A program made the position numbers and the translations under genes. Positions 48,571 through 61,596 of a stretch of DNA of 64,000 nucleotides are shown here, piece after piece. This DNA comes from Daphnia pulex (Eukaryota > Arthropoda > Branchiopoda > Diplostraca > Daphniidae): NCBI RefSeq assembly GCF_021134715.1, contig NC_060022.1, forward strand, positions 4,903,001 through 4,967,000. Reading direction: 5' to 3'. The first letter of the stretch is position 1. Each line of letters starts with the position of its first letter. Below the pieces are notes generated by a model that was not told the DNA's origin, did no database searches, and was given only the letters and a program-made list of their open reading frames with translations.

Positions 48571-51235
48571 TTACGATAAAAGAGTTAAGATATTATCATA
48601 GAGCCTCTCCTTTACATCGGTTCCCTATTGACAATTCAAAAGCATACATTACAATCCTTAAGAGCAAATAATTAATAGGTGTTTATTTCACATACCCATA
48701 TGAAATCCAAGTGGTTGTATTCGTAGAATCGAGTTGAGCCCTTTAGGTTACTAAGTTTTGTAAGAAGCCAATCAACATCCTAAATTTAAAACATCGGATC
48801 AATCAATCATTTGTTTATATGAAAACGAACAAATAATAAATTGGAAAACTAACCTTCGGTGTAACTATTCGGTCAGCATTTCCAGAGAAGACGTACACCT
48901 GATTGCCATGAAAATTAAGAACTGGCCTTTAAATGGAATTTCAGTTTCAATGACAAAACGAATCATACCGGAGCTGTAACTTTTGTCAGGTCGTATTGAT
49001 ATGGTTTCGTGGAACCATATTTCTGCAAATTCCCTTCTCGTCCGTAATCGTAAGCCTGAAAAACATCACCTGCATAGAAAGGTAAATCCAAACACTGTTA
49101 TCGACCTCTTAAACAATTCTGGTCATATTTAAAGCTAACCTGCATTATAATTCTGTGCAAATTGAGCAATAACAGCAACTGAGGTTCCAGTCATGAAATT
49201 CTCGTTGATGACAGGGATCAAAACCTAGATATTTATAATAAATAACGAAATTAAAAATTTCATTCAAATTTAAATCAATAGTACGGGATCAATATTGTCG
49301 CGGTTTGGTCCACAGATTAAAATAAAGACGTCTCGACAAAATCGTGCTTGACTGTAGGTTTGTTCACATGCAAGGTCGAATAAATATTTCCCACGAACAT
49401 CGCTGTCCAAAATCACGCGAGCTCGAGTAAACTCAAGAAAATTCTGCAATACGATTATGTTTTTTAGATGATAAATTATTGCATGTTTTAACTGTATATA
49501 GGACACAAACCTCAATGGGATTACTAAACGGAGTTAAAATCCTAAAGATAGCATCAAAATGGGCAAAAGATGAAAGTGGTGCAAGGGCAACCTGTCGATC
49601 ACAATCAAACGAAAAAAAAACAACGTGAATGTTGTCCACTTACGATTCGCTAATTAATAATCCAAACCATGAGATCAATCTTCGCATTAAGCTCCGGATG
49701 CAAGACCATGGCTATAAAAAATACTCCACATCCCAACGAGTGTCCTATGTAAGTCAACTTGGGTTGACTCGTCTCTTTTAGAATATAATTAATGACAGCT
49801 GGGATATCATAGTTCCCTATTTGGTCCCAGCTGAAAAAAAAAAAATGCATTTACCTCGTAACAATTGAATTAATTATTACTAATAAATACCTTACCTAAA
49901 CTTCCAATATTGTTCTGAATTTGGATCGAGGGTTGTATGTTTCCTTGAATACCTGTTACCACGGAAATTACCGAGCCATACGTCGTATGACTGATCCGCT
50001 AGTAATATTGCTAGAGGTAACAAAATATAATAAGAGGAGTTTTTGTTAGTTTTTCCAACCGACTTCCAACAAAAGTACGGCGCTTTACATAACAAAAATT
50101 AGAATATTACTGCTGTCGTAAACGAAACAAAAAAGAAATGTAAAATACACAGTATTGAGAAGGAAAGGTCGGTTTAACAGATGTTCGAAAACAATTTCGA
50201 CCTCGCGAAGAAATCTTTTCATTCCTCCCGGAGGCTACATAGCAGCAGTTATTTGCTTATTATCGTAAAGATTCAACTAAATGTAAGTGTTAACGGGAAG
50301 TGAGCTCAGGGAAACCCCCCGTTGCCATAAAAATGGACCCATTCGATAGAGCAAGAAAACGTGGAAATGACAATAACAAAAATTTTGCTGTTGGGAAAGG
50401 ACTTGCGCTGCGATTTGAACTTGCTCTGCTTGTTACTTTCTTGACCTTGTTGCGCATACTGTGATGGGCCATTTCCGGTTTTATTTTAAGCAACTACCGT
50501 TTCTTGGTTTAAATTCCACGAAAAAAATGCAAAAGCGAGTTACCGGTTTAATTCTTCCCGAAACGATTGACAGGGGGAAAAGCTCATGTAAACTTTCCAA
50601 GTTCCATTTTATGAATGGATGAGTCCTTTAAAGGCAGTAACAGTATAATAACATACACTTACCCACTTACAAAGCTAGTAATTTTAGAATGATTATAACT
50701 ACCAAGCGAACGACTGGAAGGATTGACAAGCCAAGTGCCTGAAGATTGCATAACTCCATGTTGCAAAAACACAACTTTCTTGGCGGTACCCCTGGGTGGA
50801 ATTCGATGAAGTTCTATTATGTAACTACAAGTGGAGAGATTCCATTAATTATGGTCAACACAACAAATCTTTTAGAATTCTTTACCCGTCGTCAGTAGTC
50901 ACGTGGTGAATCTCGGAAGGATATCCTCGGTATGAGATAACTTGCGTCTGTTTAAACCAAAAACCAAAAATAAATGAAGAAAGGATAATATTTAAGTAGT
51001 ATCAAGCTATGGTTGGACTAGTTGAATTTACTGGTGTATATCTGGATTCAACACTCTGAGGAAGCCGATCAAAGAATCTAACGCGTTGCTCTTCCGCTTT
51101 TTTCCTCCAACTTTTTAACAGTAAACGGGCGATTAATGCGTCTCGATATTGTTTAATTGAACTGTAACTATTGACGTCAATTGCACTGATGGTCAACAGA
51201 AAAAACAAGCAACACATAAATCGGTTCAAAAGCAT
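48571..51235 (-). CDS. Secreted acid lipase (gastric/lysosomal lipase family)
   Basis: Twelve exons on the minus strand (51235-51032, 50947-50886, 50824-50703, 50010-49896, 49830-49668, 49591-49511, 49443-49285, 49224-49140, 49069-48969, 48898-48854, 48779-48696, 48624-48571) give 424 residues, the usual AB-hydrolase lipase length. The start [18 protein letters not shown] is a clear signal peptide. The family N-terminus is present ([20 protein letters not shown]), then the oxyanion-loop HG in [12 protein letters not shown], the nucleophile elbow GHSLG (exon 5), the acid in SGNADRIV and the His in NHLDF, so the catalytic Ser-Asp-His triad is complete. It hydrolyses triglycerides or sterol esters in gut lumen or lysosome; which one is not readable. 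An in-frame ATG at 51313 would add 26 residues before the signal peptide and is less likely. The stop is TAA at 48571. Confidence 0.94.
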
Positions 51236-53099
51236 AGCGGGAAAACTGTTGCACAGCACCACGCGGAAGGAGCTCCAGAATGCAACGCAATAACAAATAA
51301 AATAAAGAGGCAAGTGTGACGCACACGACGGACTTCCAAACGCACGGGCAACACGAACTAAAATAAAATTTGAGACTGGGCGCGCATCAAGCCAGCGTGA
51401 AGGACTAAAGCCTTGAAGGCATTCCTTTTTTTTTTAGATAACACAAAGTCTGTCCGTATCAAAATGTCGATTTAAGGGAATCAGCGATTCGCTTCAGAAC
51501 GCCGTATTGAATGTATTTGAAAACAAAAATAAATGTGGTAGGCCCTGAAATAATAAATAATAATCTAAAAAGAAAAAAATCATTGACAAGAGGCGCGAAA
51601 AGTCCCGTTACTTGTACCCTCAAATTCTTTCTGGACATCGCCTGCTTTCTCACAGACACTTATTAGTTTTTAGAACAAGACACACAAGAAAAACAGCATT
51701 TTCTCACTAACGCCTTCTGCCAATAAACTTAACTAATAATGGACGATAGCACGATACGTCATTCAGTTATGGTCTAAATAAAACGTTTGATAATAGACCC
51801 TTCTGTCATTTGAAACTTCTGACTTTTAAAACCTGCATATGGTATTTTTTAACTACTAGATAATGAAATATATTTGGAACAAACGAAAACATGTTGTAAA
51901 ATTGACAATGGAGACTTGGAAGTCTCCACACTAACCTACAAAACTGGACTAGTGGAACATAACAAACAACAAAACTTACTCGAGTTATGCAAGTCTAAAA
52001 CCGCAATGTTTTCTGACACCGTCAATCATTTTTGCAACCTAACCAGTTGATGAAGGGACAAAAGAGATCAGTAGTAGTAGGGCACGAGGCTTTCTAATTT
52101 TGACAGGTGGCGGTGATGCAGTGGAGCGGAATACAGATTGTACCTAATGATTTTCTTGTCTTTGTGTTAGAGCCCACCCCTATAAATCACTACTTGTAAC
52201 GCTGTACCGACTATAAAGAAAATCGAAATAGAGAAGTTTAAATAAATAAAAGTTTTCGAAGGTGATAAGTAAGACTAAGCAAAGAAATCCGAAAAGAATC
52301 GCGAGTGGGTTACCTCAACGAATGGTTATTGTACGAAGGTTAGCAGTTTTTCAATACATTTAACACAATTACAACAGGTGGTAAAGAAGTACAGTTCAGT
52401 GTATAGACTATTATCAATCGATAGCGAGCGGAATTTCAACGGAGAGAAGATTCTCGGCTCATTTGTAACTCAGCACACGACTCACAATCCGTGGCGGAAT
52501 GCCAAGCAAATAAGGAAGCCACAAGACCAGGAAATATTTTCTCTTCTGAGGTCAAGAAGAGTTCCGCTAACCTACTACCGCGCTTTTTTTTAATTAGACT
52601 GATTAGTTAAAAAAAATCGACATTGATTTTACGCAAAAGGCACGCCCACAATTTGAATACCAAATTCATCTCTGGCATCGGCGCATCGCCTATAAACTTA
52701 TTTACACGTGTCGAATTTAAGAATTCAACCCTTTAGTCGTGACAAAGCAATACAAAATACAACCGTTTGGGAAATAATGTTAGATTCCTAACTGCTGTTA
52801 GGTTTTTAATGGTAGTAAAAACACATTCTTGGAGCTGCTCAACCACAGGTATATATATGGTCTCCCAAGACTACCATAGAAATTTCGCCAGCATATAAAA
52901 AGGAAACGAAATACCGTTATAGAACACTTATTTCTTTCGTGATACTTTTCACGGACTAGTGACATCAACTGCAAAAAAAAAAAAAGGAGAATCGCCTCTT
53001 TTCTTGAATGAATAACATATTTTCATAAATTTAGTCTTTCTACTACCGGAAACTAATGGGTTGCCCAGCTGTTATGAAGGAAAACTACAAGTCTTACGC
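51236..53099. other. Intergenic
   Basis: No recognisable gene. A 66-codon minus-strand frame at 51459-51659 starts MSVRKQAMSRKNLRVQV and has one hydrophobic segment (FIFVFKYIQYG) and a basic end; it could be a small membrane protein, but splice phases tried around it do not improve it. A perfect 8-bp-arm inverted repeat lies at 51910-51927. Otherwise AT-rich DNA. Confidence 0.3.
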
Positions 53100-53431
53100 A
53101 GTCACCATGACTTGCAAGAAAAAAAAGGGATGTCCCTTTTTTCTGGTTTAACAATTCCCAACACGGGAACATCACAGTAGAGGCATCCCTTTAATACACC
53201 AAAGAGATATTCTATAAAATATTACGTAATAACCAGAAGGCCGTTTTTGTTTACTTTTTACTACGTATGTTGCCTGGAGGAAAGTTCCCTGAGTCACCAT
53301 GACTTGGCAGGAAAAAAAATGGTGGTTGTCCATATTTTTTTAAATGATTTCCAACGTGGAAATATGACAGTAGAAACATCTTTATAACTCCGATACACCA
53401 ATTTCAGATTTTAAAACGCTTATGTAATAAC
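53100..53431. repeat. Diverged direct repeat pair with conserved hairpins
   Basis: Copy 1 at 53100-53233 and copy 2 at 53292-53431, spacing 192 bp, both begin AGTCACCATGACTTG and end GTAATAAC. Each contains an A-run/T-run hairpin (GGGATGTCCC core in copy 1) and a second stem: TTCCC…GGGAA in copy 1 and TTTCC…GGAAA in copy 2. The third stem pair differs as C-G versus T-A, a compensatory change. Confidence 0.75.
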
Positions 53432-53571
53432 GGAACGGCTGATGTTTCCTACAAATATGCGAGACCATTGCGAGATATACTCGTGACATAGAAAAGAGAG
53501 GAAGATGGCGTTATTTCCCTTTTCGAAAGAGAACAGTTCTATTTGTTTGAGAAAAAATTTAATACATAGAG

Positions 53572-54012
53572 TCAACGGCCTATCGTTTTGGAATTGTCGC
53601 TTTTCCGAGCTAAAATTTCTCCCAATTGAGTATTGCGTTCCGTTTCCCACTGGAAAACAAAAATGACAAAAAAACTGAACAGTTGTTTCATAGAAACATT
53701 TTCGAATGTTAAGGTTAATTTACAAACGGTTTTTAACAAACTATTGAACACAAAAATAGCAAGTTCAACCACAAAACATTGTTGTTGGTTAAACCCACAA
53801 GGTTGAACGAGTATGATACCCATTTTCATGCTAGTTCCGACTTAATTTTACGTTAAAAAAATAAAAAGTGTCTGACCTTTAATAAATTAGTGATACAGCT
53901 GCGTTATCCTCTGAGTAACGAGCTCCAATCTTGGCGTCCATCGAAACTATCACAGCAAGGCCAACATCTGAATGATAGCTGGAAGGATCTTCAGGATAGA
54001 GCTTCAAATCGT
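53572..54012 (-). CDS. 3' end of an unidentified spliced gene
   Basis: Minus strand: an exon from 54012 (acceptor CCTTAAAG) to 53897 (donor GTATCA) encodes DDLKLYPEDPSSYHSDVGL, AVIVSMDAKIGARYSEDNAA; a second from 53649 (acceptor TTTTCCAG) to the stop at 53572 encodes WETERNTQLGEILARK and ends KTIGR. The two join in phase 0, and composition is protein-like, unlike the flanks. I do not recognise the family, and the 5' exons were not found; a candidate frame near 54150-54245 has a hydrophobic MFALSITYASYLVYLSFSTAG leader-like stretch but could not be joined in phase. If the first exon is instead not spliced, it ends at a TAA just after the donor. Confidence 0.45.
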
Positions 54013-55840
54013 CTTTAAGGATAGAGAAAAATTGGAGTAGTTAGGACGAATCACAAAAATAGCATCAAATACTCTCTAAGATGACAAGTCTACCCTCTTT
54101 TACGCCTCAAGTTCGCGTATTCTTCGTTGAAAAAGGACTACTAACAGCCTTGACTTAATGACGCACGTATTTGAGATCCTGCGGTCGAAAAACTTAAATA
54201 CACAAGGTAACTGGCGTACGTTATGGACAGCGCAAACATAAAAATGTTTCTAGAATATGTTGGAGGAAACGACAATTCAGGTTTGTACTGTACACCTGAC
54301 AAATGTTTTGTTGACTTCAAATGTATGTTTGAAATATCCCAATTACTGATATTAGACTAAAAATCATGGCTTTGTTTAACTCAGCATTAAGGACATAATG
54401 AATCATTTTAGACAAGACTAGACGTTTACATAACTACCGTAATTAAAATTTCTAATTGTGGATAGCATATACTAACATTTACCCATTACCATAACAAAAC
54501 CTCACAAATAAAATTTCCCTCAGCCATTTAGCCTGATTGTAGAAAAAAGAGGTTTCCTTTGTTGTTGAATTCTAGAATTTTTGTTTGATTATTTTCATTC
54601 ACCTTCTCTCTCGAATGAATTATTATAGTAATATGTAGCTACATATCAACGTACAATATTCATTTCTAAATAAAACTGAGATGGCGGAGAGAAAAGGACA
54701 AGTATGAATAAAACCATCACTTCCGTAACTTACAACTTTTGTTGAAATACTTATTTCAGAATCTCCTCTTCAACAAAATCAGGAAAAGGGTGTTTATTCA
54801 ATAACCGCACTTATCCAAAAGTGGCTCTGACAAACAACCCACGTTTTATCGTTTGAAATCTCTTTCAGGGTAGCTGTAACCTATTCGTTTTTTTTTCGTT
54901 CAATTTGATCTTTTATGATTCGTCAAAACAAAAAAAAAAGTTATCAAATATTCTTGAAGTAACAGTAACAGATTGGGAAGTAATACCTAATATGATTTCA
55001 TTTTAGAGAGCAAAAGGAAATCGGCCATCTGCCTCGCATTTCACTTAATCGAATTGCTGACACTGCTAGCTGCTGTAGCTTGTGCTCGTCACTTTTCGCT
55101 TGGTTATGGGCTGGCGCCAAAAGCCGCCAAGCGCCAATCTAGAATGCTAGAATCTACCAAAGACCGACGTGCTACGTTGCCAAGCCAATCAATTGACCAA
55201 GGCATGAATATATTCCGCTAGGTGGGCATCATCCCTTCAGGGGAAAAAGAAGAGGAGAGAGTTTCAAACATTTTTGAGCACATGTGGGAGTGGGACGAAC
55301 ATAAGTTTGTCCATAATGACTAATGCAAACACGACTAAATAACCGGTTTGTAAATAGTACGTTATAAAAAATAATTATTATAGAAATTATAACACATTTC
55401 TGAAAAGTTTGAACTTTGAAGTAATCTTGGTCTTTCAAGGTCTTATCAGCTGGTCAATCTCACTGTGAAGAAGTTTAATCTGATTCTGTCTTTCAAGACC
55501 TCGTGACGAGCTAACTACCTTACTTCATTATTTAATCGAATTTCCTCAATTGAAAAATCCACATGATATATAAGGTAAATAAGTAACATCCTCATATTGT
55601 TTTTCATAAAACAAGTTGGTAGCCATCCCCAACAAACCCTGAAGAATTCAATTTAATTTTGTACAAATTATTTTTACAAAACCTCATGCTTGTACAAATT
55701 CTTAATTATAGTTAATTTTCATACCAGTAAGTTTTGTATCATCCAGGTGTCTAAATTGAAACATACCATATCAAGCATGATCACATTTCTTATATTATTC
55801 ATCGTGAACTAACTCATTGTTATTTGTCTAATTTCATCCA
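54013..55840. other. Intergenic or 5' part of the unidentified gene
   Basis: AT-rich. No further exon could be tied to the gene on its left. The 3' border is a CATCCAG acceptor just before the TPR gene's ATG, so a 5' UTR exon and promoter of that gene should lie here. Confidence 0.35.
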
Positions 55841-55844
55841 GGAA

Positions 55845-57995
55845 ATGGGTGTAATGAACGGTATTACAGTAAAACCATCAATAGCTGATGCGGAGATACG
55901 CAAGTCTATGCAACTTTTGTCTACGGCTTTAAATGAACACATAAAAAAATGCCGATCAAGCAGTGATGACGGCAAGACAAAGGTTATGTTCCACCAAGTG
56001 GTGGATTTAATGCTTGCCGACTGGTCGGCATTTTTCTTGCCACCAAAGAATTTGAAGTATAAAAAAGTATTTCGGCGAGCTCTAGGAATTCAACCTCAAT
56101 TGGCGCAATTTGATGAAGAATCTTTCGATATTGATCGTCACCAACATGATCTGGAATGTTTAGCCAGAATCGCTCTTTCGATCAAACGAAATGACGTCGA
56201 AGAAGAAATCCGCAAACGGCTGCCTTATCAACCTCAAGTAAATAATTCAACGTTGAACAACGAAACGAAGATAAAAGACGGCTGGGTAAAATTGAAAGAT
56301 GAAGGAAAATATTTAATTGAAAAGAAGGAATGGGCGCAAGCCATGTTTCGATTCAGTCAAGCAATCTACCTTAATTCCGATGAAGGTATTCTCTACTGTT
56401 ACCGGGCCATGTGCGAAATTCGTTTGTCCAAATTCCAGTTGGCGATTGAAGATGCTGAAGACGCCATTGATCTTAATCCAAAATGTTCCGAATTTCGGAA
56501 TACTTTATCCAAGGCACATTTGGGATTGCGCTCTCCCCAAATCAAGGTCGCCACAAAATCACCAAAGACAGTGTTACAAGAAAATCAGAAATGTGAAGAA
56601 GCTTTTCCAGTACTCCAGCGTGCGGCCGAAAACGGTTTGGCTGAAGCTCAATACCGATTGGGGCGAATGCTGATCTATGGAGACGGATGTCCTCGTAACG
56701 AGTTGGCGGCCAAAAAATGGCTTCTTCGGGCCCGTGATCAAGGATTCAAACCTAAAGCGCTGAGGACCGAAAAATGGGTGGATGACGTGATGCGGCATGC
56801 CAAGTGTTTAATTCAATTCGAATCGGAGAATAAAATCAAGATCAACGGATTAAGCCTTGTTAAAAGGATTGAACGGTTTTCCTTTTTTACCCACTTTAAG
56901 TTTGACACCATCGACGAACTTTTGGAATCCGCCATCACATTTGAAACTCGCCTTCCAGCCAAACAGTCCAATTTGATTATGAAGCCAGTAATAGCAGAAT
57001 GGATGCCCTTAATGATTGAGAGAGCTAAAACTCGTTCGTTGAAAGCCCAATCTTTCTTCGTAGCTCATGAACTCATCATTAAAGCTAAGAAGTTACTGAT
57101 TCAAAACCAAACTGTTGAATCATTTAAAATGCTACGAGAAGGTACAGCAATTGAGCCCGTGCAGTTTCCAAACTATTAATGTTTTTTTTTGTTGTTGTTT
57201 ATAGCTCGTCGACTTTGGGATTGCCCCATCATCGATACAACCATTTTTTCCGATGCAGCCGAAGAGATGCTCAAGAATAATCTCGCGAATGCTGAAGCCT
57301 ATCATGTCTTGGTTTTCTCAGACAAGGCGTCATCCACTGAAAACCAGCTTTGGTTGGCCATGCAGTCAGTTACGCTCGATCCATCGGTTCCTGATTTTCA
57401 TTGTGCTCTTGGTCGTGTCTATGGAATTATGGGCGACTATCAACGTGCTCTACAGTGTATTGATCACGCTCTAAAATTGGCTGTGCATTCAGATTGGCTG
57501 TATGAACGCGCGTCGTTTATTCGATTAAGCAAGGAAAATCCCGATTCTGAAGTCATTAATGCTTACGAGAAATACCTTTCTTGCAGTTCATCCGATGATT
57601 TTCATGTCCCTGATGCTCATTACTTTATAGCGTTAGCGTATTACCTCATGTCCCATTCTAAAAAATTCCGTATTTCTCTCAAGAATGGCCAAAAGGCTGA
57701 GAGCCCTGAAACTCGTCTACCCTGTTTCCTGTCTGTTAGTAATAGCGAGTGCGTTGCCAAAGAAGTTCTCAAACGCATTTTGAAGCCGAAATCTCGAGAG
57801 GATAACAAGCAAAATGAAGTCAAAATTTCTGAAATTTTTTGCGTAGTTTGTTCGAAGTGCAATCCGTCAATGTATTGCCTGTTTTGTCGAAAATGGGTGT
57901 GTGCTAGAGATGAGCACGATTTTCAGGGTATTTTGCACGACTGCCAGGTCAGTCACGTTGCGAAACACAAATCCGCCATCGTTGCTTTGTTCTAA
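55845..57995 (+). CDS. TPR/Sel1-repeat protein with Cys-rich C-terminus
   Basis: Two coding exons, 55845-57141 and 57205-57995, give 695 residues. I chose the ATG at 55845, five bases after an acceptor-like CATCCAG; upstream in-frame sequence has no ATG. A TPR pair occupies about residues 155-230 (KLKDEGKYLIEKKEWAQAMF, RAMCEIRLSKFQLAIEDAEDAI). A Sel1-like repeat follows at about 260-300 (AAENGLAEAQYRLGRMLIYG). Further TPR-like helices lie in the second exon (CALGRVYGIMGDYQRALQCI). The end carries a zinc-binding-like cluster, C-x2-C-x2-C-x5-YC-x2-C…C…H…H. I recognise the repeats but not an orthologue. A scaffold or co-chaperone role is the usual guess. Having one intron contrasts with its intron-rich neighbours and may reflect retroposition followed by intron gain. 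Confidence 0.85.
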
Positions 57996-58948
57996 ATTGT
58001 CTCATTTTTTCAAAAGTGCTTTCTTTTTTCGTTTATTTCTCTTTCAAATTCACCACACTTGGTCTCTACTGCAATCCGATTGTTTCAGGGTTGTTGCTCC
58101 TTACTTCTTCCATTTATTTAACTGCGTTTAAACGGATTGTTTTTGTGACTTCAAATGCGCCATTTCAGCCGATGGTTTAATTTTAGGACGCTGTAAGTGG
58201 GCTGTCCTCTGGGAAATTGTTGATTTCTACACATTTCCTGATCTTTTATAACCGAGTTACGGTATACAAATTTGAAGTCGTTTCTTTTAATAAACGGAAA
58301 CGATTTTCACGATTTCGTTGCTTTTTCATTTATGTAGATTTCATGTATGTAATTGTAAACCCTGTTAAATTTTTTCTATCTCTATTTTTAATCCAAAACT
58401 TGTGTTAATCTGGCAACATCATACCTCACCCCGTCTACCTGTCTCCCCACCCTCGTCGTAATTGAAGCAGATGTAAATTATCATTCGCGATCATTTTCTG
58501 TTTTCCAACTACACCGTTTGGTTTTCCTGATATTGTCTGATCACAGATTCACAGTTTTAAAAGTACGCCCCTCTCTGATTTTTGACATTTTGTACACTTA
58601 GGTAAGTTCTCTCTTTTGCGATTATAAATTGTAAAACCAGTTTTGAGGATTGAATTGTATACCAATCCAGTACTCTACGTGTTTTTATCAATCGTTAATC
58701 ATTGAAGAGGTGCATACATATGCCAGTGAAGACGCTATTGTTTGCGATCCATTCGTATTATAGCAATAGCATATTTATTCTACTGCCGGTTATTTAGTTT
58801 CAACATTGTGCAATCCTGTCCCTTGCATCTTTTACTGTGGTTTTATTGCATATTGTGTAGTTGATAGTAAGCCATTCCATGATTCTGAGTAAAATTTGTG
58901 ATCAACTGTTGAATCTACAGAGTGTCACTTGTACGAGCATTAGAGAAG
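57996..58948. other. 3' UTR and aquaporin promoter region
   Basis: AATAAA at about 58289 is a plausible polyadenylation signal for the TPR gene. An acceptor (ATCTACAG, about 58920) suggests a 5' UTR exon of the aquaporin gene begins just before its ATG. No other content recognised. Confidence 0.4.
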
Positions 58949-60345
58949 ATGCGTCTGTGCTGTCGTGTTCATCCCCTGGTTCGAGCCGCTTTTGCCGAAT
59001 TTATTGGCACCTTCATTCTTGTTGTGAGTTATTTCATCAAGTTGGTCAACAGCAATTTTACATATTAATGTGGTTCCATTTCAACGTGAATTTTAGGCCA
59101 TCGGAAATGGAAGCGTAGCCCAATCACAATTGACCCAAGGCGAAAAGGGCAATTATTTCACTATCAACTGGGGATGGTGTATTGGATGTTGCCTTGGAAT
59201 TCTCGTTTCAGCTAAAGCATCAGGTAAGAAGTATTTGAATTAATGAATATTTTGCTATTGAATTTAAGTGTGGATTAAGATAGACTGCAAGGTTAATTTC
59301 TGTGATGTTAGGTGGCCATTTGAATCCAGCAGTAACAATGGCTCTCGCAGTGGCAAAAGATTTCCCGTGGAAAAGGCTTCCAGTGTACTGGTTTGCACAG
59401 TACTTGGGAGCTCTGGCTGCGTCTGGTACCGTCCTTGGCGTTTATTACGGTAATATTACATTGAAATATTAATGTATCGCCTATTTTTTATTATATTATC
59501 TGTTCTGTGGTTTCTTCTTTGTAGAAGCAATTATTGTTAGAAAAATTGATGGCAAATTCAGGATTCATGCCAATGCTTCTGAGCCCGGATCGGCTGCCAT
59601 TTTTGCCAATTATCCGGCCCCTTATTCGTCAGTTGTTACTGGTTTAGTTGAGGAGGTGAAACGTTACTTAATTTTTCATGCATCATATGCGGTCTCTAAT
59701 ATCGAGTCTATTATCCATAGATTTTATGTACAACGATATTTATGCTTGTTATATGCGTGGTAACAAATCCAAAGTATTCAAAAGTCCCCAGTTTTTTGCA
59801 GCCGTTCTACATTGGTTTCACCCTTTTGGCCGTCGGAGTGGCTTACGGTTCTAATGGAGGATACGCTCTCAACCCGGTAGGTTAATCATTTGAATACTTA
59901 TGCATATGATCCCCGTCTATAATTGTTTGTACTTTTTAACGATGAATTACAGGCTCGTGATTTAGCTCCTCGACTTGTTTCTTATTTCGGTGGATTTGGA
60001 TCACGCGTATTCAGGTAAATATGAGGAGCTTTAAGTCAATTCTTGGTTGCTAATTTTTCTTTAAATTTTAGTTTCCGCGGATACAATTGGTTTTGGATCT
60101 TTTTGGTCGGGCCGCATGTTGGAGCCATTCTGGGTGTTTTTATCTTTCATTTTATTCTCATGGAAATGGACCAACCAGCGAGCGTGGAAGAAAAAATGAA
60201 TAGTTCGCAGTTGCCAATCGTGGATTACGAATATGAAATGGCGAATGAGCTGGACGTCAAGCCTCAAGCCAATAACAACAAAGGTCCTGAGCAACGTCTG
60301 CAGTATCAATGTGAAGAATACGTTGACATCGCATCTCCAATTTAA
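58949..60345 (+). CDS. Aquaglyceroporin (AQP3/7/9/10-type)
   Basis: Seven exons (58949-59023, 59097-59223, 59312-59449, 59525-59655, 59721-59876, 59953-60014, 60072-60345) give 320 residues. The first NPA is in GGHLNPAVTMA and the second in GGYALNPARDLAPR; the Asp directly after NPAR marks glycerol-conducting members rather than strict water channels. Helix 1 (FAEFIGTFILV) and a final helix (FWIFLVGPHVGAILGVFIF) are typical of the six-helix MIP fold. A hydrophilic C-terminal tail of about 70 residues, rich in Glu, Asn and Gln, extends into the cytosol. It should pass glycerol, urea and water across the plasma membrane. The intron splitting the second NPA from its Arg (…NP|ARD) is a useful family marker. 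The start is the first ATG after the putative 5' UTR acceptor. Confidence 0.94.
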
Positions 60346-61596
60346 ACTTTTCTTCAATGTTCCGCCGTCTGTCCGTAAGCAAAAGTCAACCTTAGTACAT
60401 TTATTTTACGGTAACTGACACAAGGTTACGGTCGTGTTATATTTAATGATGTGATTTGCGTTTGGTATTACTAATTTACTATGCTTCTTCCTGTGATCTG
60501 AGTATAGCTGGATTTTATTAGGATTTTTTTAGTTACTGGTTGTAACCCTAGAAACACAAATTTTCCCTATTCTTTTTTTTTATTATTATTAGTATTTAAG
60601 ATGCTTTTTTAAAAATCGATAATTCGTGTTTGAGTAATTGTCCTTTGAAAAATAATTTAATGATGCATTTCCGTGGAATCATCTGGCTGGAGCTTAACTG
60701 TGTAAGCCTGTTTACGATCTAATACAACAGCCAAGCTTTTTCGGACAGCCTGATACTTTCTGATATCTCTACGTCATTTTCTAAATTGGAACCCTTTATA
60801 ACCAGATAAGATTCCCTTTGATTTAAATGTAGGATATGGTAGTATGATGGTAGTATGATGCATTTAGTATCATTCTCTGTTGTATACAAAGGAGCAAAAG
60901 TTATTGTTATTAATTATTACCACAATACGAAAAGTGATAAGATTGTTGTGATAATAAGCTTGTCATCAACATGTTGCCCAGTTGTACCTTCTAATTGCTT
61001 AGGAAGAAAAGAGGCTGAGTTATGAAAATATTGCTTAGGTCACAGAATAAGATAATAAGAATAAGAAAGTTAATAAGAATTCCGACAGTTGACTTCTGAG
61101 AGTCGTATCTACGGATCGCTTATCATTAATATCGTTAGTTCGGTAATGCAAAGTGGTTCAATTAGGACCCAGTGCGCAATCAAGTACGAGCGTGTATTAT
61201 ATTTAGCAATTATCTTCTAGACTTTCACCCTTTACAATTGTGTATATATCGTTAAGTATCACTAAGTATACGAAGTATGCATGATGCTTTCTTTTCTTTT
61301 TTTTTTTTTTTTTAAATCAATTATATCAATTATTTACTGCGTTCCGGGCTTCCGGCCATCCGCAAAGAGATTTTAATGCCATCTGTGGGAAACGTAAAAT
61401 TACACTATCGAGTGTCAAATTTTACCACCAGGTGCCCTTAATTATATCAAAGTGGTTCAAAACATTTCTCAGTTACGTCTGCTTTTGCCTAGGCTTGGGT
61501 TGGATTGCTCGAAGTCTCGAACGCTGGAAACCTGTTTTTGTTTTTTTTAAATTAAAGTGCAATCATACACAGTAATTATTTTCTTTTATTTGGAAA
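60346..61596. other. Intergenic
   Basis: AT-rich DNA between the aquaporin and NEP1R1. A T run lies at about 61297-61313. CCACCAGGTGCCCT at about 61427-61440 resembles the core of CTCF sites. Nothing else identified. Confidence 0.3.

Noticed and set aside
51910-51927. Short perfect inverted repeat GGAGACTT/AAGTCTCC
   Set aside because: Eight-bp arms with a 2-bp centre are expected by chance in a window this size, and no T-run follows to suggest a terminator-like or transcribed function.
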